Made by a program: the position numbers and the translations under genes | NCBI RefSeq assembly: GCF_000002995.4 | Contig: NW_025062476.1 | Coordinates: 4,273,001-4,337,000, forward strand | Length of the DNA stretch: 64,000 nt | Origin: Brugia malayi | Taxonomy: Eukaryota; Nematoda; Chromadorea; Rhabditida; Onchocercidae | Reading direction: 5' to 3' | Part shown: one piece after another, positions 13,266-26,145 of the stretch | Layout of the letters: each line of letters opens with the position of its first letter | Position numbering within the stretch: the stretch's first letter is position 1 | The notes under the pieces: generated by a model | The model's input: the letters and a program-made list of their open reading frames with translations, nothing else | What the model was told of the DNA's origin: nothing | Databases searched by the model: none

Positions 13266-13307
13266 TCTCTCTCTCTGTCCCTCTCTCTCTCTCTCTCTCT
13301 TTCTCTC
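13266..13307. repeat. CT-rich microsatellite
   Basis: CT dinucleotide tract with occasional G and C interruptions, in the spacer between the beta-lactamase-like gene and ehs-1. Confidence 0.85.
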
Positions 13308-14864
13308 TGTCTTGTATAAATGAATAGACGGAAAAATCTATCCCAAAATGATTCATCTAGACAAAAAAAAAAGTACATCTATTGATGTAAATAGAGCATC
13401 GATCTTCCCTCCTTCAATATATGTATGAAAAAAGTTTGCAAGCAATTTCAGCAAACTTTTAAAAAATTACATTTCGCAAAAACTGCTGAGCAATCACTGA
13501 GTAATTCTGTTTACCGGCATATTATTGAGTAATTTTTACAAAGTAGCATTAGCATAATGACCTCTATATTTGACCCCTAACAATGATAAACTATATCGAA
13601 AACTAAGCCTACTTAAGATAGTTTTTTTTTTTTTTTTAATTTTGCACTTTAAAGACAATATTATATGGTATTTGCACTCCCACGCTTTTTTTTTCTTGAA
13701 GAGTTGTCAAGTGGTCATTTTTTGTTCCATTTTTCTTTCATTTTTCACTTTCATACATGAGATTTGAATTATTCAAAAATTTTCCTTTCACTTCTAGTGC
13801 AATTTTTGGCCTATTTTTGGAACTGCATTTGGAAATAAGTTAATTTCTAGAATTTAAATTTTGCAAATAGCTTTATTTGCATATGAGGAAAAAAATGCGG
13901 TAATGATGAGATGCATTCATTAGATTAATTTGCTACACAGAAAAAATGATTCATGTCACAGTGAATTTTTAAAAGACGAATTATTGAAATGCATTCTCGA
14001 AATGCTAAGTGAATTATTGAATGAAATTTTTTTGCAGAGCCAATAAATTATCCATCGATGCATATTTGATTTGTTGCATTTAGTATGGAATCAAAAAGAA
14101 ACAAATAGAAAATTTATATGCATTGTTGGATAGTTTAATTTACTAATTTATTTTAATTTACTAATGATTGTTTTCTTCGATTACTAAAATTCATAATAAG
14201 AAGTGAGACTTTTTGTCTCATTTCTCATTATTTGTCGTCGTCATAGTAAGCAAAAAAAAAAAAAAATGCTTTTTGAATTATTTTGTGCATAGCAAAACGA
14301 ATATAAACAAAAGTTGTGAAATCTAACTCTAAATTACTCTTTGATTACTTATCTAAAAGTAAATTTTTAGTGTTTGAGTATTAATAGTTTATCCCTTTTT
14401 TTTTTTTTTTTTTGTATGTCTTGCAAATGCAAAGAAATATTATCTCAAATTTAAATAATAAAGTCTTTGATTCATTTTTTTTTTTTATTTAACTATGTAA
14501 CTCGTTCAAATTAAAAAGACAAAAAGATTGTAAAAATTTTTGATAATAAAAAAGTTGCACCATTTAAATTATCCTACAAAAAAGGCTCTTCTACTATATT
14601 AGTTTTATACGATACTACGCTTATACAATGATAGAAATGAATAATAGGAATTAAATACTGCTTTAGACTATTAAACATTAAACATTAGTCAGTAAATAAG
14701 AAATCTAACTTAGTGAAAGTTTTTGAAATGAATTTTTAACTAACATCGAACATTTCGATCATGTAGTAGATAATAGGAATAGGAATTAAATACTAGTAAG
14801 AATAGGTTGGTGCGCATAATGTGGAACAATCGAACCGTCTAGCATCTTTTTCACTGCTTTATAC

Positions 14865-15000
14865 GCAACGTACGTCACGTGACATTCGTGCCACATCATA
14901 CCTCGCAACGCGTAGCATCCAATGGTACTATGACTTAACGTGACGTGACGTGGTATTAGTTTGCAGCATACAATTTTGCGTGTAACACGCGTAGGAATAA
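14865..15000. promoter_or_regulatory. Palindrome-rich CpG cluster, possible regulatory element
   Basis: In otherwise AT-rich DNA this block has many CG dinucleotides and several short palindromes: GTCACGTGAC with an E-box core near 14874-14883, repeated CGTGA units near 14938-14951, and CGTGTAACACG near 14979-14989. Such motifs are compatible with bHLH or CREB-type binding, but no function is shown by the sequence. Confidence 0.3.
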
Positions 15001-15843
15001 ATAATAGAATTATTATACGTACATGTCTTAAATGACATGTTTGGAAGAACTAAGCGACCAATTTCAAAATATGTCACTTTCCATAATAACTGTTCACAGG
15101 AGTCAAAGGTCAAGCAACAATGTCAGTGATAAGAACGTTTTACTTACTTACTACTTACTTTCTGGTAATCTTCCCAAGGTAACTCTCAGTATAATATCGA
15201 AGGGTGAGGAAACATTTTGAAATGTTTTGCTATAATTCGAGATGAATTTTCATTTATGTTTTATATTATACGATAGCAATGATTCAGCATGAATAGTATT
15301 ACTTTCAAATGGATAACATTTTTAGAGAAAAATTCAACAATAGAATGAACACTTTCGAATTATATTTTTAATAATTGAAAGGAAATCTTATTTCAAAATT
15401 AATTGAAAAGTAATTGAAAGGAAATCTGAATTTCTTCATTAACATATCCACTAATTATACTAATGACAAATAATTCATACACATTAAGTTTATAAAAATT
15501 TCACATTCGAATCACGTACATTTATAAACTTTTTAATTATTATTCAATTTTTTTGAAAACAAAAACTTTCTTTGTCATTTTTTATTGGCACATTGAAATT
15601 ATAACTTTCTCGGAGCAGTTACTAAAATCCTGTTTATTATACCTTACTTCAATAATGATTTCTTTACTAAACAATTTAAAAATTTAAGATTATTGTTTTC
15701 AATTCTATGGACATGAAGATGGATGAGAAATTTCTTGAAGAAATCAATTTGAAATTTTGTTTCACTGTACAAGAGATACTATCTTCTTTTTTGTTTACTT
15801 CAAATTCGTATGAAATTATACGCTGATTTTTATTATCTTGATA

Positions 15844-15866
15844 ATATATATATATATATATATATT
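15844..15866. repeat. (TA)n microsatellite
   Basis: Pure TA dinucleotide tract in the gene-poor spacer. Confidence 0.9.
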
Positions 15867-17220
15867 ACTTTGATTAAAATATATTTCACCAAAACATTTT
15901 TTTTTTTGAAATTCTTTTTTTGAAATTCTCGAAAATTAACGAAATAGATATTTTGTTTCATGTTTCAATTGCAATTTTGTTTTTAAAGTATGAAATATAG
16001 CCGTTGATTTTTTTTTTTTTTTTTTATTTACTTTTGTTTTGAACTGAAAATACTAAAAGTAGCTTTCTTAACTACCAAGAAATTAATTCTGTTTCGAAAA
16101 AAAAAGTTGTTTTAGAGAATAATTGGATACTTTTAAGCTGTTCTTCATCTGAACACAAAATCTTCTAAAATGTCTTACTTTACTGTCTGCAAAAAATTTC
16201 TAAAATCTTTCCATGATACTTTTGAAAAATATCACTTCCGATTTCTAATGCACTTTTTCCTTCCTATCTTCAATTTGAAACAACTTTCGTCATAATGACA
16301 ACTCCTAATCGCTTGTTTCTTTTTTTTTGTAATTTTTCGAAAAAATAAGTTTTACTTCTTATAGATTAGAGATTTCAATTCAATTCAGTCACCGTTCGCT
16401 TCATTTCTTGATTAGCTTAAGATTTGTCCTTTGTTCATGGATCCATCATTGTAGGACATTCTGTTTCTGTACTATGACCTCATCACTCAAAGTTCCTTTT
16501 TGGCCAATTTTCAAAACGTTCGAAAGCTTTTCAAATCTCGGAATGGTTTCAAAAAAAAAAAAAAAACAGTTGTTAAACACTTCTTCGATTGTTTCATTAT
16601 AAGTTCTTTCTTTTTTTTTATTTTCCACTTCAAAATCAAAATCGCTGTGTCCTAGCACGACATCCTCTGTGTTATTATCAATCATATAGTACATATCGAT
16701 GCAATTATGCCATCTTTACACTGCTAGTGAGGAAAAATGTTCGATTATATACCAACTCAAGTTTTTTTAAATTCCACTCCAAGACTTGAAGAATTCGGAC
16801 TTCTAAAAGTTAAGAGGCAGAGTAACTTTTTCTAACTATAATCAATATGCAATCTAAAACAAAATTGACATGTGTAGTAAAATACATGTAGCAAAATACA
16901 AAATGCTGAGACAATATCAATGAAAGTAATTTAAATAAAGCAAGTAGAAGCTGTAAAGTATGGAACAATGGCAATATTATTTCTGGATTCCAAGTATTCT
17001 GATATCAATTTGTCTCCAGTGAAACTGAAGGAGTTGTTTCACTGATGGATAAACATATTGCTGCCAACTTTGACGCTATTTTGAAGCTTACAAAAAGAAA
17101 GTGAAATTAGTAAAATAAAATTTAAATGACAGGTAGACTGCTGAAATTTACAAGTAATCATCAGAAGTGATGTAGCAGTTATAAAATAATAAATGCACAA
17201 TAACGTATCAGTCAAAAAAT

Positions 17221-20200
17221 TCAAGACTTCGCAAAGGCATCAAAGTTGGCGAAATCTGCGAACTGGTCTGTTGTTGCAGCAGTAGCTGTTACTCCACTTT
17301 CAGCAAATGGATCTCTGAAAAAAAAAAGAAGTGTAGAACAGAATGAAAAGAGTAACTTCTTTACCTAAGAGTGTACAAAAGAAAAAAAGAAAAAAATCTG
17401 AGATTGAAAATAAGTCATATTTTCCATTATTTTCATTCAGGATACACCTACACGCCAGAAAAAGGATCCGATTCCACAGTTTTTAGTGATTTCGGTGGTG
17501 CAGGTCGAGGTGGTGGTGTTTTTGTTGATGTGGCGATAGCTGATGGAGATTTCGTATTACTTATATCTGAACCGAATGGGTCCTTGCCCGAAAAAGCATC
17601 AAAATTCGTAAATGACGAGTTAGTTGTGCTCGCGAATGGATCGGTTTCAAATCCAATGCCTGTAAAATACACTTAAAGAATGAATAACTATTCTAAACTT
17701 TCAATCATTTTATTATAATTATTATATCATGTTCACTTCACATGTTGGAATAATTGATAAAAAAAAACAGAAAAAAACAGAAAATAAAACCTGGTCGAAC
17801 AGCTGTTACGAAAGGATCTGTAGCGATGCCAGCATCTTGATTTTCAACAATCTGAAAAAATGTGCTAATGTGGTCCACTTAACGACTCCTTACTTGATTG
17901 CATTGTCAACAAACCCTACCTCTTAAATCTTTTTCATTTTAATCAATTATCCTAACCTATAACACCACGACCTGCTGATAGAAAAAGAATCAAAAAATCT
18001 GCAAGTTTTAGTTAGCATTCTCATTTCCAGCATCCTCATTTGGAAACCTTATCTGTATTAAAAAAAAAAGAAAAAACCAGAATTACCGGAGAGATTTCCA
18101 CGAGTAAACCAAAAAGCTCATCCTTTTCTTTATTAAGTGTTTCGATATCGTTACTTTCTAATAACTGATTGAGACGTTCTGCCGCTTTCTTCAATTTCTC
18201 ATTTTCATTTTCAATACGTTTTGCTAACTCTTCTATATTTGCACACCTCCTTTCAAACTGAAAATAAAACTCGCCAGTCAAACAGAGATTTACTGACTCC
18301 CAAAAAGTATATATCTTTATATTTCTAGAAAGTAAACCGAATGTTTAAGCCATAGGAGACAAATAATCATAATCAACACAAATTTGCAATTAAATGTGCA
18401 AAAGAAAGCATTCAACAGCAAAATTTTGAAAAAAAAATTCTATTGGAAAAAATAAAAGAAATAAAAAGAAAATCTACTCAGGAAAGAGCTTTAAAAGCAA
18501 TGATACAACTACAAAAAAAAAAAAAAAAAAAAAAAATACAACAAACTTTCGTAAGTTCCAGTGATGTTTTTTCGATAGCAGCATTATGTTGTGAAAGAGT
18601 AACAGATAGCGTTTTCTTTTCTCCTTCCAAAGACTGAACTTCTCGTTGTACATGTGTCAGTTCTTCATTTATCTAAAAAAATAAATTAATAAAATTAAAG
18701 ATTTCCAAAAAACTTATAGATACTGATATTTCTTGATAACACAAACTGCAGACCATGATCGTTACAGGAATCCTGCTCTTGATATTATTCATGTGTGATC
18801 GCTACCATTTATTAGAAAAAACAGTGATTTATTTTTTGATTCGTCAGGAATCATCCAATTAACTATTTAAACTATGCATATTAAAATAATCATTCCTTAT
18901 AGGAATCTTGCTCTTGATATTTATATGTAAACACCTGGATTAAACAATGCTTACACTCTTATCTTCTCCATCTTGAGTGTTTTGTGAATGAAATTCGCTA
19001 AGCCTTTTTTCCTCCTCCTTTACTTTTTCTTTGGATTGTTCTACACTTCGTCCCAGTTGTATAATCTGTGAATCAAGTGCTTCAAGCCGTTTTTCTGCTT
19101 CACTTTTCTGTTTTTCCAACTGTGTTACCGTATTTTCCAGTGTTGTTAGTTCAATCTATAATTTAGAATATGTTCCCATGATATTCCCTTTTTCTCTTCC
19201 CACATTCAATTTACAGGTATGTTCAAATATCTCGTCAAAACTGTCAAACTGGATATACAGTGAATTATGCAGAATTTCCATGACCTAATCTAGTGTGAGA
19301 TAAGAAGAATTCTCTTAGTATAATGGAAACAAATACCTGCTAAAGTAGTTCACAAAGAGTTTACAAAATAAAACCATTGATAAAACAATCTCGTAAATAT
19401 TAGTTGAATTCACTTCCAATCAAAAACCTTTAAATTTTTGATTTCGCTGTTCTTCACGGTCATGTCAGCTTCAAGTTGGACGATTTCTTGATCAGCTTCT
19501 CGACGATCCAGAATCAGTTTTTCAACTTCGCGCAACAGCGCATCCAGTTCCTCGTTTCCGGTTGGTACTGTATTCTGCTACAATTTAAAACAGCTCTTCC
19601 GCAATATTACAGATAAGTTTAATGCATGGATGTGACTTTTCTCATGACTGAAATCATTAAGAGAGGAACATCGTTATATTATCCAATTTTGAAGACATAC
19701 TTTTGATTGATAATAAGTTCCATAAGTTATACAAATTTATCAAATTAATTCGAAGAGATAGTAAAGCAAGTCATATTGGAAACAACTGTAGAAAATGAAT
19801 TACCATAGTATAACCACTAGCTACATTGGTTGCAGGAGCTTCAACTTTTCGAAAAGAAGGTGGTATCAAATTCCGTGGTAATGTAAACGGTATCGCTTTT
19901 CCTCGTTTATGATTTTCAATCAGGTACATGCTAAAAACAGTTTCTACAAAATTCATCAAAGTATATACAGCGATTTTTTTCTGCATTTCTTTAGATCAAT
20001 AAATTAAAAAAGAAATTACATCAAAGAAAATTGCTCCAAATTAAGCATTCCATTCTTCTTCAGATCTACAAGCGACCAAAGCAACGCCAATGTGTTCTGC
20101 TGTATACCTGTTGCGAGCAAAATATCACGAACATCCGTACCCGAGACAAACCCATCCTGATCAGTATCCGCCTGCAATGTCCAAGTTGAATAAAAACAAT

Positions 20201-22394
20201 TGTATAACGATCACTTCAAGGAAGACCACTACCAGAATAGAGTTCGACTTAAAAAGGCAGCGGTTGAAATTAAATCCATAAGAATTGAAGTACTGAAAAT
20301 GAAACTAGAACGTCCATGTTATAATGTAAACCATAAAAAGTACCTGTTGAAAACTAGCTTCATAACATGTTGATTGCACAGGCCATGCTGCAGTAGGTGA
20401 TAATGAAAGTGTTGGCTGAAAAGAGGAATAAAAATTACAAACGATTCACTTATAAATTTGTGCTCAGAAAGTTTTCCAAGAAAAAAAAACTAACAAAAAT
20501 GGTTGGTGTGGTAACGGCTGTTGGTTGGACGCTTTGTGGTCGCACCCTTTCTGATTCTGATGTTGGATGTTCAGGACCTTCCAAGGACACTACTGAGCTG
20601 GTTCTTTGACGACCACCACTCCATTCTCAAGAAAAAAAAATCACAAAAACCAAAAACATTCTGTTATAATTTTTTATGAATTCAAACAATGATAATGCTA
20701 GCACACATTGTTTTAATACTAAAAGAAACTTACGAGATGTTAGAACCGGAGGAACACTCGATGAAAACTGTACAAGTTCACGTTTTGTTGGATGAATTAG
20801 AGATGGTGGTAGGACATCTGGTACTGGTTCTCCTTGCAGGGCGCAATAAACCAAATGCAGTGCAACAGACATTTCAATTCGATCAAGCTTGCCATCCTAA
20901 AAATAAAATAATTTTAAAATACTTGCTACATGTGCGTACATTTTAGCATTAGAATTAGATAACAGTGGATAAACTGACAGATGCAACTGAATCAAAAAAT
21001 TTCTTAAAGAACAATAATGAATGGTTAAATGCAGTACCAATATAAATCCGATTTCATGTACTCTCTTTATTGTACTGACCTCAAAGTGAGACATTAATGT
21101 AACCAGCAAATATGTAAATGTTGAGAGAATATCAAGTTAACTACATGCAATCATTTTTTTAAAATATGTAATCAGTTAACCTTATCCATATCTGCCAGCT
21201 CCCATATTCTTGCTAATGCTGTACTTGGAAGTCCTGAATTTAATAGCACAGGACGTACCTGCAAACAGCTTAAATAGTTAAGTAGTGGGTGAAATTTTGT
21301 ATAAAGTTTGATGAAAAGTATACATCCCGTGTAAAAAAGGGAGGTTAATAACAATATTACGTAAGTTATATGTCAATATAAAGCTAGAATATTAAATAAC
21401 TTTGCTACAACAACTTATATCGAAAAATGCACCGTGCAAACATATAAACTTGAATTTTTCCAGCGAGAAAAGTGTGCATTAAAAATTCTGCAATAACTAC
21501 ATTAATATTTACTTCCTGCCAAATACATATGCATCACCTTACTACCGGGCACTTTTCCTTGAACTGGATTCAAACCATCAAAGATTGAGTCGTATTTAGC
21601 TTGATCAGCCGGATTGATTGCCCAGTTCTCATTAAAACTAGCTGATATGGCACCAAAATTAGGTATCGATGGCGTAGCGGATCTCGATGCAAAGGACGGA
21701 GGTTCTAGTTTAAGCATCAAAGAATTCCATGCGATAGGTTGTCCTTGTTGAACAGCTGCTACCAGTTTGAACGCAATAAAAGCACCGGTTTTATCCAAGT
21801 AACCCTTTCGACTATAATCAGCCAATTCCCAGATCTGAATAACTGTTTCTGAGCTTCAAAGCTATTGTTTTAGATGATATTCAAAATTCTAATTTAAAAA
21901 TGTCAAGATTTCTACTCAGTTCTGACTAGAGCTTCGAGTTTTTAACTACTTTTGTAATAAAAAACTTTCAAATTGGTTCAAAAAATAAAATACCTGACCC
22001 AAAGTCGTAGCATTCAAGTTCGATCGTTTTAAAAATGCTGCTGCTTCTTGTGCAGGTACCACATCCTTCCCTCTTACATTCATCTGAAACAGTACTTAAA
22101 AGATGAAATACGACAGAAAAACTACTATCACTTTGAAATTTATCAGCACAAGATATTTTCAGGTGGTTAATTAACTGCATGAGAGACATAAATTAAAGTA
22201 CATTTCCAAGGAAAATCACAAGATGTTGGCTGACAGAATCTTGTTTTGATCATCTGATAATTAACATCTCTACGTTAGACTTCATAACTCTACATTGAAC
22301 TTATAATCAACTAAAAATCAAGACAAACCTCTTTGTACAAATTTTCATAAATATAAGTATGTGGTTGTGAGATCGTAGCCGTGGAGATATTCAT
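17221..22394 (-). CDS. ehs-1: Eps15-type endocytic adaptor with three EH domains (EHS-1)
   Basis: Sixteen minus-strand exons (22329-22394, 21994-22083, 21538-21834, 21181-21258, 20734-20896, 20495-20625, 20344-20415, 20020-20171, 19804-19930, 19428-19577, 18955-19155, 18547-18672, 18087-18257, 17791-17851, 17452-17659, 17221-17314) join in frame to 728 residues. EH domains lie at about 11-110, 125-225 and 290-385; each has the IWELAD- or LLWSLVD-type helix, and EH2 and EH3 keep EF-hand loops ([19 protein letters not shown]). Residues about 395-608 form a Lys/Glu-rich coiled coil. The tail has five DPF motifs, which bind the AP-2 alpha ear, plus a Pro-rich patch and repeated NFDAF. This is the Eps15 architecture that works at clathrin-coated pits, and in worms at synapses. 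No ubiquitin-interacting motif is visible at the C-terminus. Confidence 0.93.
18763..18921. repeat. Pair of diverged ~23-bp direct repeats in an ehs-1 intron
   Basis: Segments 18763-18786 and 18899-18921 share the core ggaatc(c/t)tgctcttgatatt, separated by about 110 bases inside the intron 18673-18954. Confidence 0.6.
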
Positions 22395-22440
22395 AATTTA
22401 GTGCCTAGATAGTTGGGACAAATTTGTTTAAAGCACCTGA
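22395..22440 (-). promoter_or_regulatory. ehs-1 5' leader with splice acceptor
   Basis: On the minus strand a TTTTTCAG acceptor (AG at about 22437-22438) sits 42 bases before the ehs-1 ATG and no upstream exon is evident, which fits spliced-leader trans-splicing. A distant cis-spliced 5' exon is the alternative. Confidence 0.45.
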
Positions 22441-23216
22441 AAAATGATTAGTTTATTACGTATGATACTTTTTTTCTTTCTTTTCAATTTTCTAATCTTT
22501 TTTTTTTTCGAAAATTTCTCAAAACATTTAGTTCATACTTGATCTAATAATCTTTATATGTAACCCTTAGTGTACGATATATAAACTTTACAAATAACAC
22601 AACAACCACATCAATACCACTCTTACGCATCTCACGCACATACGTCACTACTAACCCGTCATCTCACTCTTGAAAATAAGCACGTTGCATTTCCGTTGCA
22701 TGCTTTCATCCTTCATTATTCAAAATCGTTTGATCAATATGTGGCTGTGTGGCTGAAAAAGATGTTGTGGGAATGTTCAGTCGTTTATTTCACGTTCATT
22801 TCGTATAACAAATACACGTAGCTCTTGACGTAACTACCGGAAAGGAATGAAGCATATTTGGGCTAAGTGTAGCAATAAATCTGAATAATTCAGCCGGTGA
22901 TTACGTGTTTTGTTTACTTTATCATTTAATAAATAATATGCACTGTCATAGTTTGCAATCTTAATTGCTTTTCACGTACTTTTCACGTGGATTGTTCAGT
23001 TCTGTTTTTTTTTTTTTCCTTTCTTTTCTTTCATAATTTTTCAAAAAAAAAAAAAGACTTTTTTTTTTTTGAAATCCAATAGCGCAACACTTCTTTCATA
23101 AAAATTCACAATCCCAATGACAAAAGTATAAAATCAATAAATTTGTAATACCAGAAAACTCATTATGAGGCTACATGAATTGATATGAATGCAGCGGAAA
23201 TGAACGTTGTGTGCTG

Positions 23217-23300
23217 CTTGCATGGATGTCATTTTGCATGCAAGTTTGTACTGCTGCATATGCATGCATCTCGTTGCATGCATATGCAGTGTCAAATGAC
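23217..23300. repeat. Adjacent inverted repeats rich in TGCATG
   Basis: A perfect 15-bp inverted repeat has arms at 23254-23268 and 23275-23289 with a 6-base loop. Outside it, 23228-23238 and 23290-23300 pair at 9 of 11 positions, though with unequal spacing. A second hairpin is formed by CTTGCATG at 23217-23224 and CATGCAAG at 23237-23244. The arms are themselves palindromic. Confidence 0.8.
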
Positions 23301-24129
23301 TTATAGGAGATATCATATGTTGACATGTTGTTATCAGAAATGGTGTTTTCACATACATTTCCTTACAGCACAGCGTGAGATACGTTTTGTGAGTGTGGGA
23401 AGTGTACGACAGTAAAACGTGAATGTTTTTTTCTGATATTTGAAAAGCTTCACGTAACTTTTATAGATTTAATTGTCCTGGAAACGCCAGATTATAAGTA
23501 CAACATTTACTTGGTATATATAGCATTATGTCTTTGTTAAGCTACACAAAAATACTTAGATGGCATACGAAGTGACTTTTATTTCTTTAATCTATATCCA
23601 CAACCGATATTTTATGCTTCTTACTATTTTGATAAAACTGACAACGTGTGATTTTACTTGAAATATCTTTTTTTTGACTTCACGTGAATTCAAAAAGAGT
23701 GGGAGAAGGGAAAAAGCGGTGTTAAAATTTCCACACATGAACTAAAAAAAAACTCCAGCATAGGATGACATCTAATCGCTATGTTTTAAAATTTTCATTC
23801 AACATTTTTTAAAATAAGTTTCAGATGATGAAGCAAAATTAGTGCTTTATAGAATTCGACAATTTTTATTATTTTGCGGTAATTTTCATTGCGTATTTTG
23901 TTCTTTCGCTTAATGACAGATTTGGTGACAGGTACTAAGCGCTAGCGAAATAGTGACACTGGAATCCACGGTGTTTATTTTTTCGAAAATATACGTCAAA
24001 ACTTATATCTTCCTGCACAATAAAACAAAATACTTTTATAGAAATGCTAAGAAAATATACTAAGAAATAATATTTAACGTTGTTCTTTTCATTATTAGCA
24101 AAAGTTTTCAGTTGTTTCTCTGCTGCATA

Positions 24130-26145
24130 TTAGTAATTTTGTGCTGATTTCATTTGATTTCTTATTATCGATCTAATATCGCATGTGCCTTCGATCTCTG
24201 TTGTCGACCATTCATTTTCAGTCCATGCAAACACTATGTTGCATTCCTGTTTATAAAGTTTAGTATATATGTATATATATTCATATTCAAGAATTATAAG
24301 CGTGAAAAGATGAAAATGTAAGAGGATTAAACTTATTAAAGAGAATTTAAGGTCATGAGCTAAAGATCATTGCAATTTTCAGGTCTGATATCTGAAAAAC
24401 TACCAACTCAATTGCCAAAAACTTGATAGAGATGAGGAATAAATGCATCAGTTCTTACTCTTACTTCTTTGAATTTATACGATATCAAATAACCTGCTGC
24501 TGCGTTATTGGAGTTTCCAACTGACAAATTTTCAAACTGCTTAATGCCACTGTCTGTAAAAAGAAAAGTGGAGAACCACTTCTTGTGAATTTATTTTCGT
24601 TGTCATATAATTAATATAAAAAGAGTAAGGCATGAAAAACTTAAAGAAGAAAAGACACTTTGATTAACACACATTTTTGTTGCATAAGCTCCTTGCGTTT
24701 GTTTGAAAAAAATTATAAGTAGCATAGTACTTTCCTGTTTGTCTGTTATAAGTTCGTACTACTGTTGCTTTTAGTGATTGACCTGGAAATTCATAATAAT
24801 AGAAAAGTGCCTCAAAATTGATATTGCAGGCAATGGTTAAAGTTCCAAACCTGGTATTGGTATCCACCAGTTAGTTTCGGAATTAGGTAACTTTGAATTC
24901 GTATATAGCGTTCCCGACCTATATAGTATTTGCTGAAATGATTTTATAAATTATGACAAATTAGAAGTTTAACTAATTTATTGTTGAGATTCAAAAACTA
25001 CAGTTATATATTCTGTACAAGCCATTGACATAACATTAATGATAGAATCAAATTATAGTGATAACACTTTTTCGACGCTGTTTTTATCTTTTTTATGATT
25101 AGCTATTTCTATGTTAGGAAGTTGCCCACAGATAATTTGTGTCATTTGATAAATATCACACAAAGTGATGTGTGATGCAGTTCCTATTTAATAAACTATT
25201 ACTGAAAATCCAGTTTTTTCATTTCTTTTTTTTAAATTTACAGAAACTATTTGGTCTTCGGTAACCTTTCAGATCAAAGTATTCGAAAATCAGAGGATTT
25301 ATGTGGTATTCAATCCAAATTCAAGCTCTGTTAAACATGTATACATATAAAGCAAGCAAATATATATATGAGTAAATAATGAGTAGTCGTTTCAATATGG
25401 TCAGGCTTGGAAAACAGAGTAGAGAGATATCATAAATTGTTTAAGTAGAAATACAGAGCTTGATTGATTGGAGAACTCGAGAGTAACTTGTTACTGCTTT
25501 ATGAGTATCAGAATGCAATATTCTTATTCTCAGTCATCAAACTAATTATCTGATATTGTAGTTATTCTATTCGTCTTTCGGCAAAATGTTCCATACTCCA
25601 AATTATTGTTTATTTCATTCTCATATTCCCCTTTCTAGTCTTGATTTCATTGAATCAATCCCAAAAAATCTTTTCATCATATTCTCTCATCAAAGATGAC
25701 TACTACTAAAGATCATCCAATCATATCACATATTTTGTATCAGTCCGATCGCAAACTGTGAGCAGATGCAATAACCTTAATCAAGTCATTTGCGGAAGGC
25801 ACCAACGTATAATGTCATCAGCAGTATTGCCAGTATTTGTATATCAAAGATGACATCAACAAAACTGGCTAATTGTTTGATATTTGTTGTGAATGATGTA
25901 TTTGGTGCTTTCCTTCAAGAATTAAAAAGAATTTACTTTTTTAAGCATACGAAACAAATTAAATTAGCACGGAAATAATTAAAAGAAAGAAGAAACAGTC
26001 GAAAAAGACACAAATTTCGGGATACCTGCAGTGTTTTATCATTATCGGGCACAGGAACTTTTCTATTCAGAATTTTTCCGATCGATTGTTTGATAAGAAG
26101 TAGATAAAGTGTAGAAAATAAGTATAACCACATCATATAACGCAT
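24130..26145 (-). CDS. Predicted small secreted protein, family not recognised
   Basis: Five minus-strand exons (26026-26145, 24851-24932, 24731-24782, 24465-24549, 24130-24246) join in frame to 151 residues. Residues 1-22 (MRYMMWLYLFSTLYLLLIKQ onward) are a hydrophobic signal peptide. The mature part has no membrane segment, two Cys 20 residues apart (EECNIV and GTCDI) that could form one disulfide, an NLS glycosylation sequon, and Trp-rich segments such as NWWIPIPG and FAWTENEW. The 24465-24549 exon must use the second of two tandem acceptors (ACAG then ACAG); the first would bring an early stop. The first intron is about 1.1 kb and could hide a further exon. I do not recognise the family. 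The support is the phase-perfect chain, the signal peptide and protein-like composition. Confidence 0.55.

Larger units (their letters stand above)
10736..17220. other. Gene-poor spacer rich in simple repeats
   Basis: About 6.5 kb upstream of the beta-lactamase-like gene and downstream of ehs-1. It holds poly(T) tracts (for example 11496-11521), CT tracts (11211-11230, 13266-13307), a CA-rich patch (about 12028-12082), a TG-rich block (about 12696-12800), a TA tract (15844-15866), and a palindrome-rich CpG cluster (about 14865-15000). No convincing exon chain was found on either strand. Open frames of up to 117 codons here are explained by repeats or A-rich composition. Confidence 0.6.
22395..24129. 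other. Spacer upstream of ehs-1
   Basis: This holds the presumed ehs-1 promoter. The part at about 22590-22830 is less AT-rich and has several CGTCA/TGACG and CACGT motifs. Two adjacent hairpins rich in TGCATG lie at 23217-23300. No coding exon is supported. Confidence 0.5.

Noticed and set aside
16446..16694. 82-codon minus-strand frame with acidic, Lys/Glu-rich sequence, and nearby short frames down to about 16100
   Set aside because: It looks mildly protein-like, but it runs through a poly(T) tract (FFFFF), pieces fall in different frames without usable GT/AG junctions, and A-rich strands give such compositions by chance. A decayed gene is possible but not supported.
23134..23415. Overlapping open frames on both strands rich in Met, His and Cys
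   Set aside because: They are translations of the TGCATG inverted repeats, not genes.
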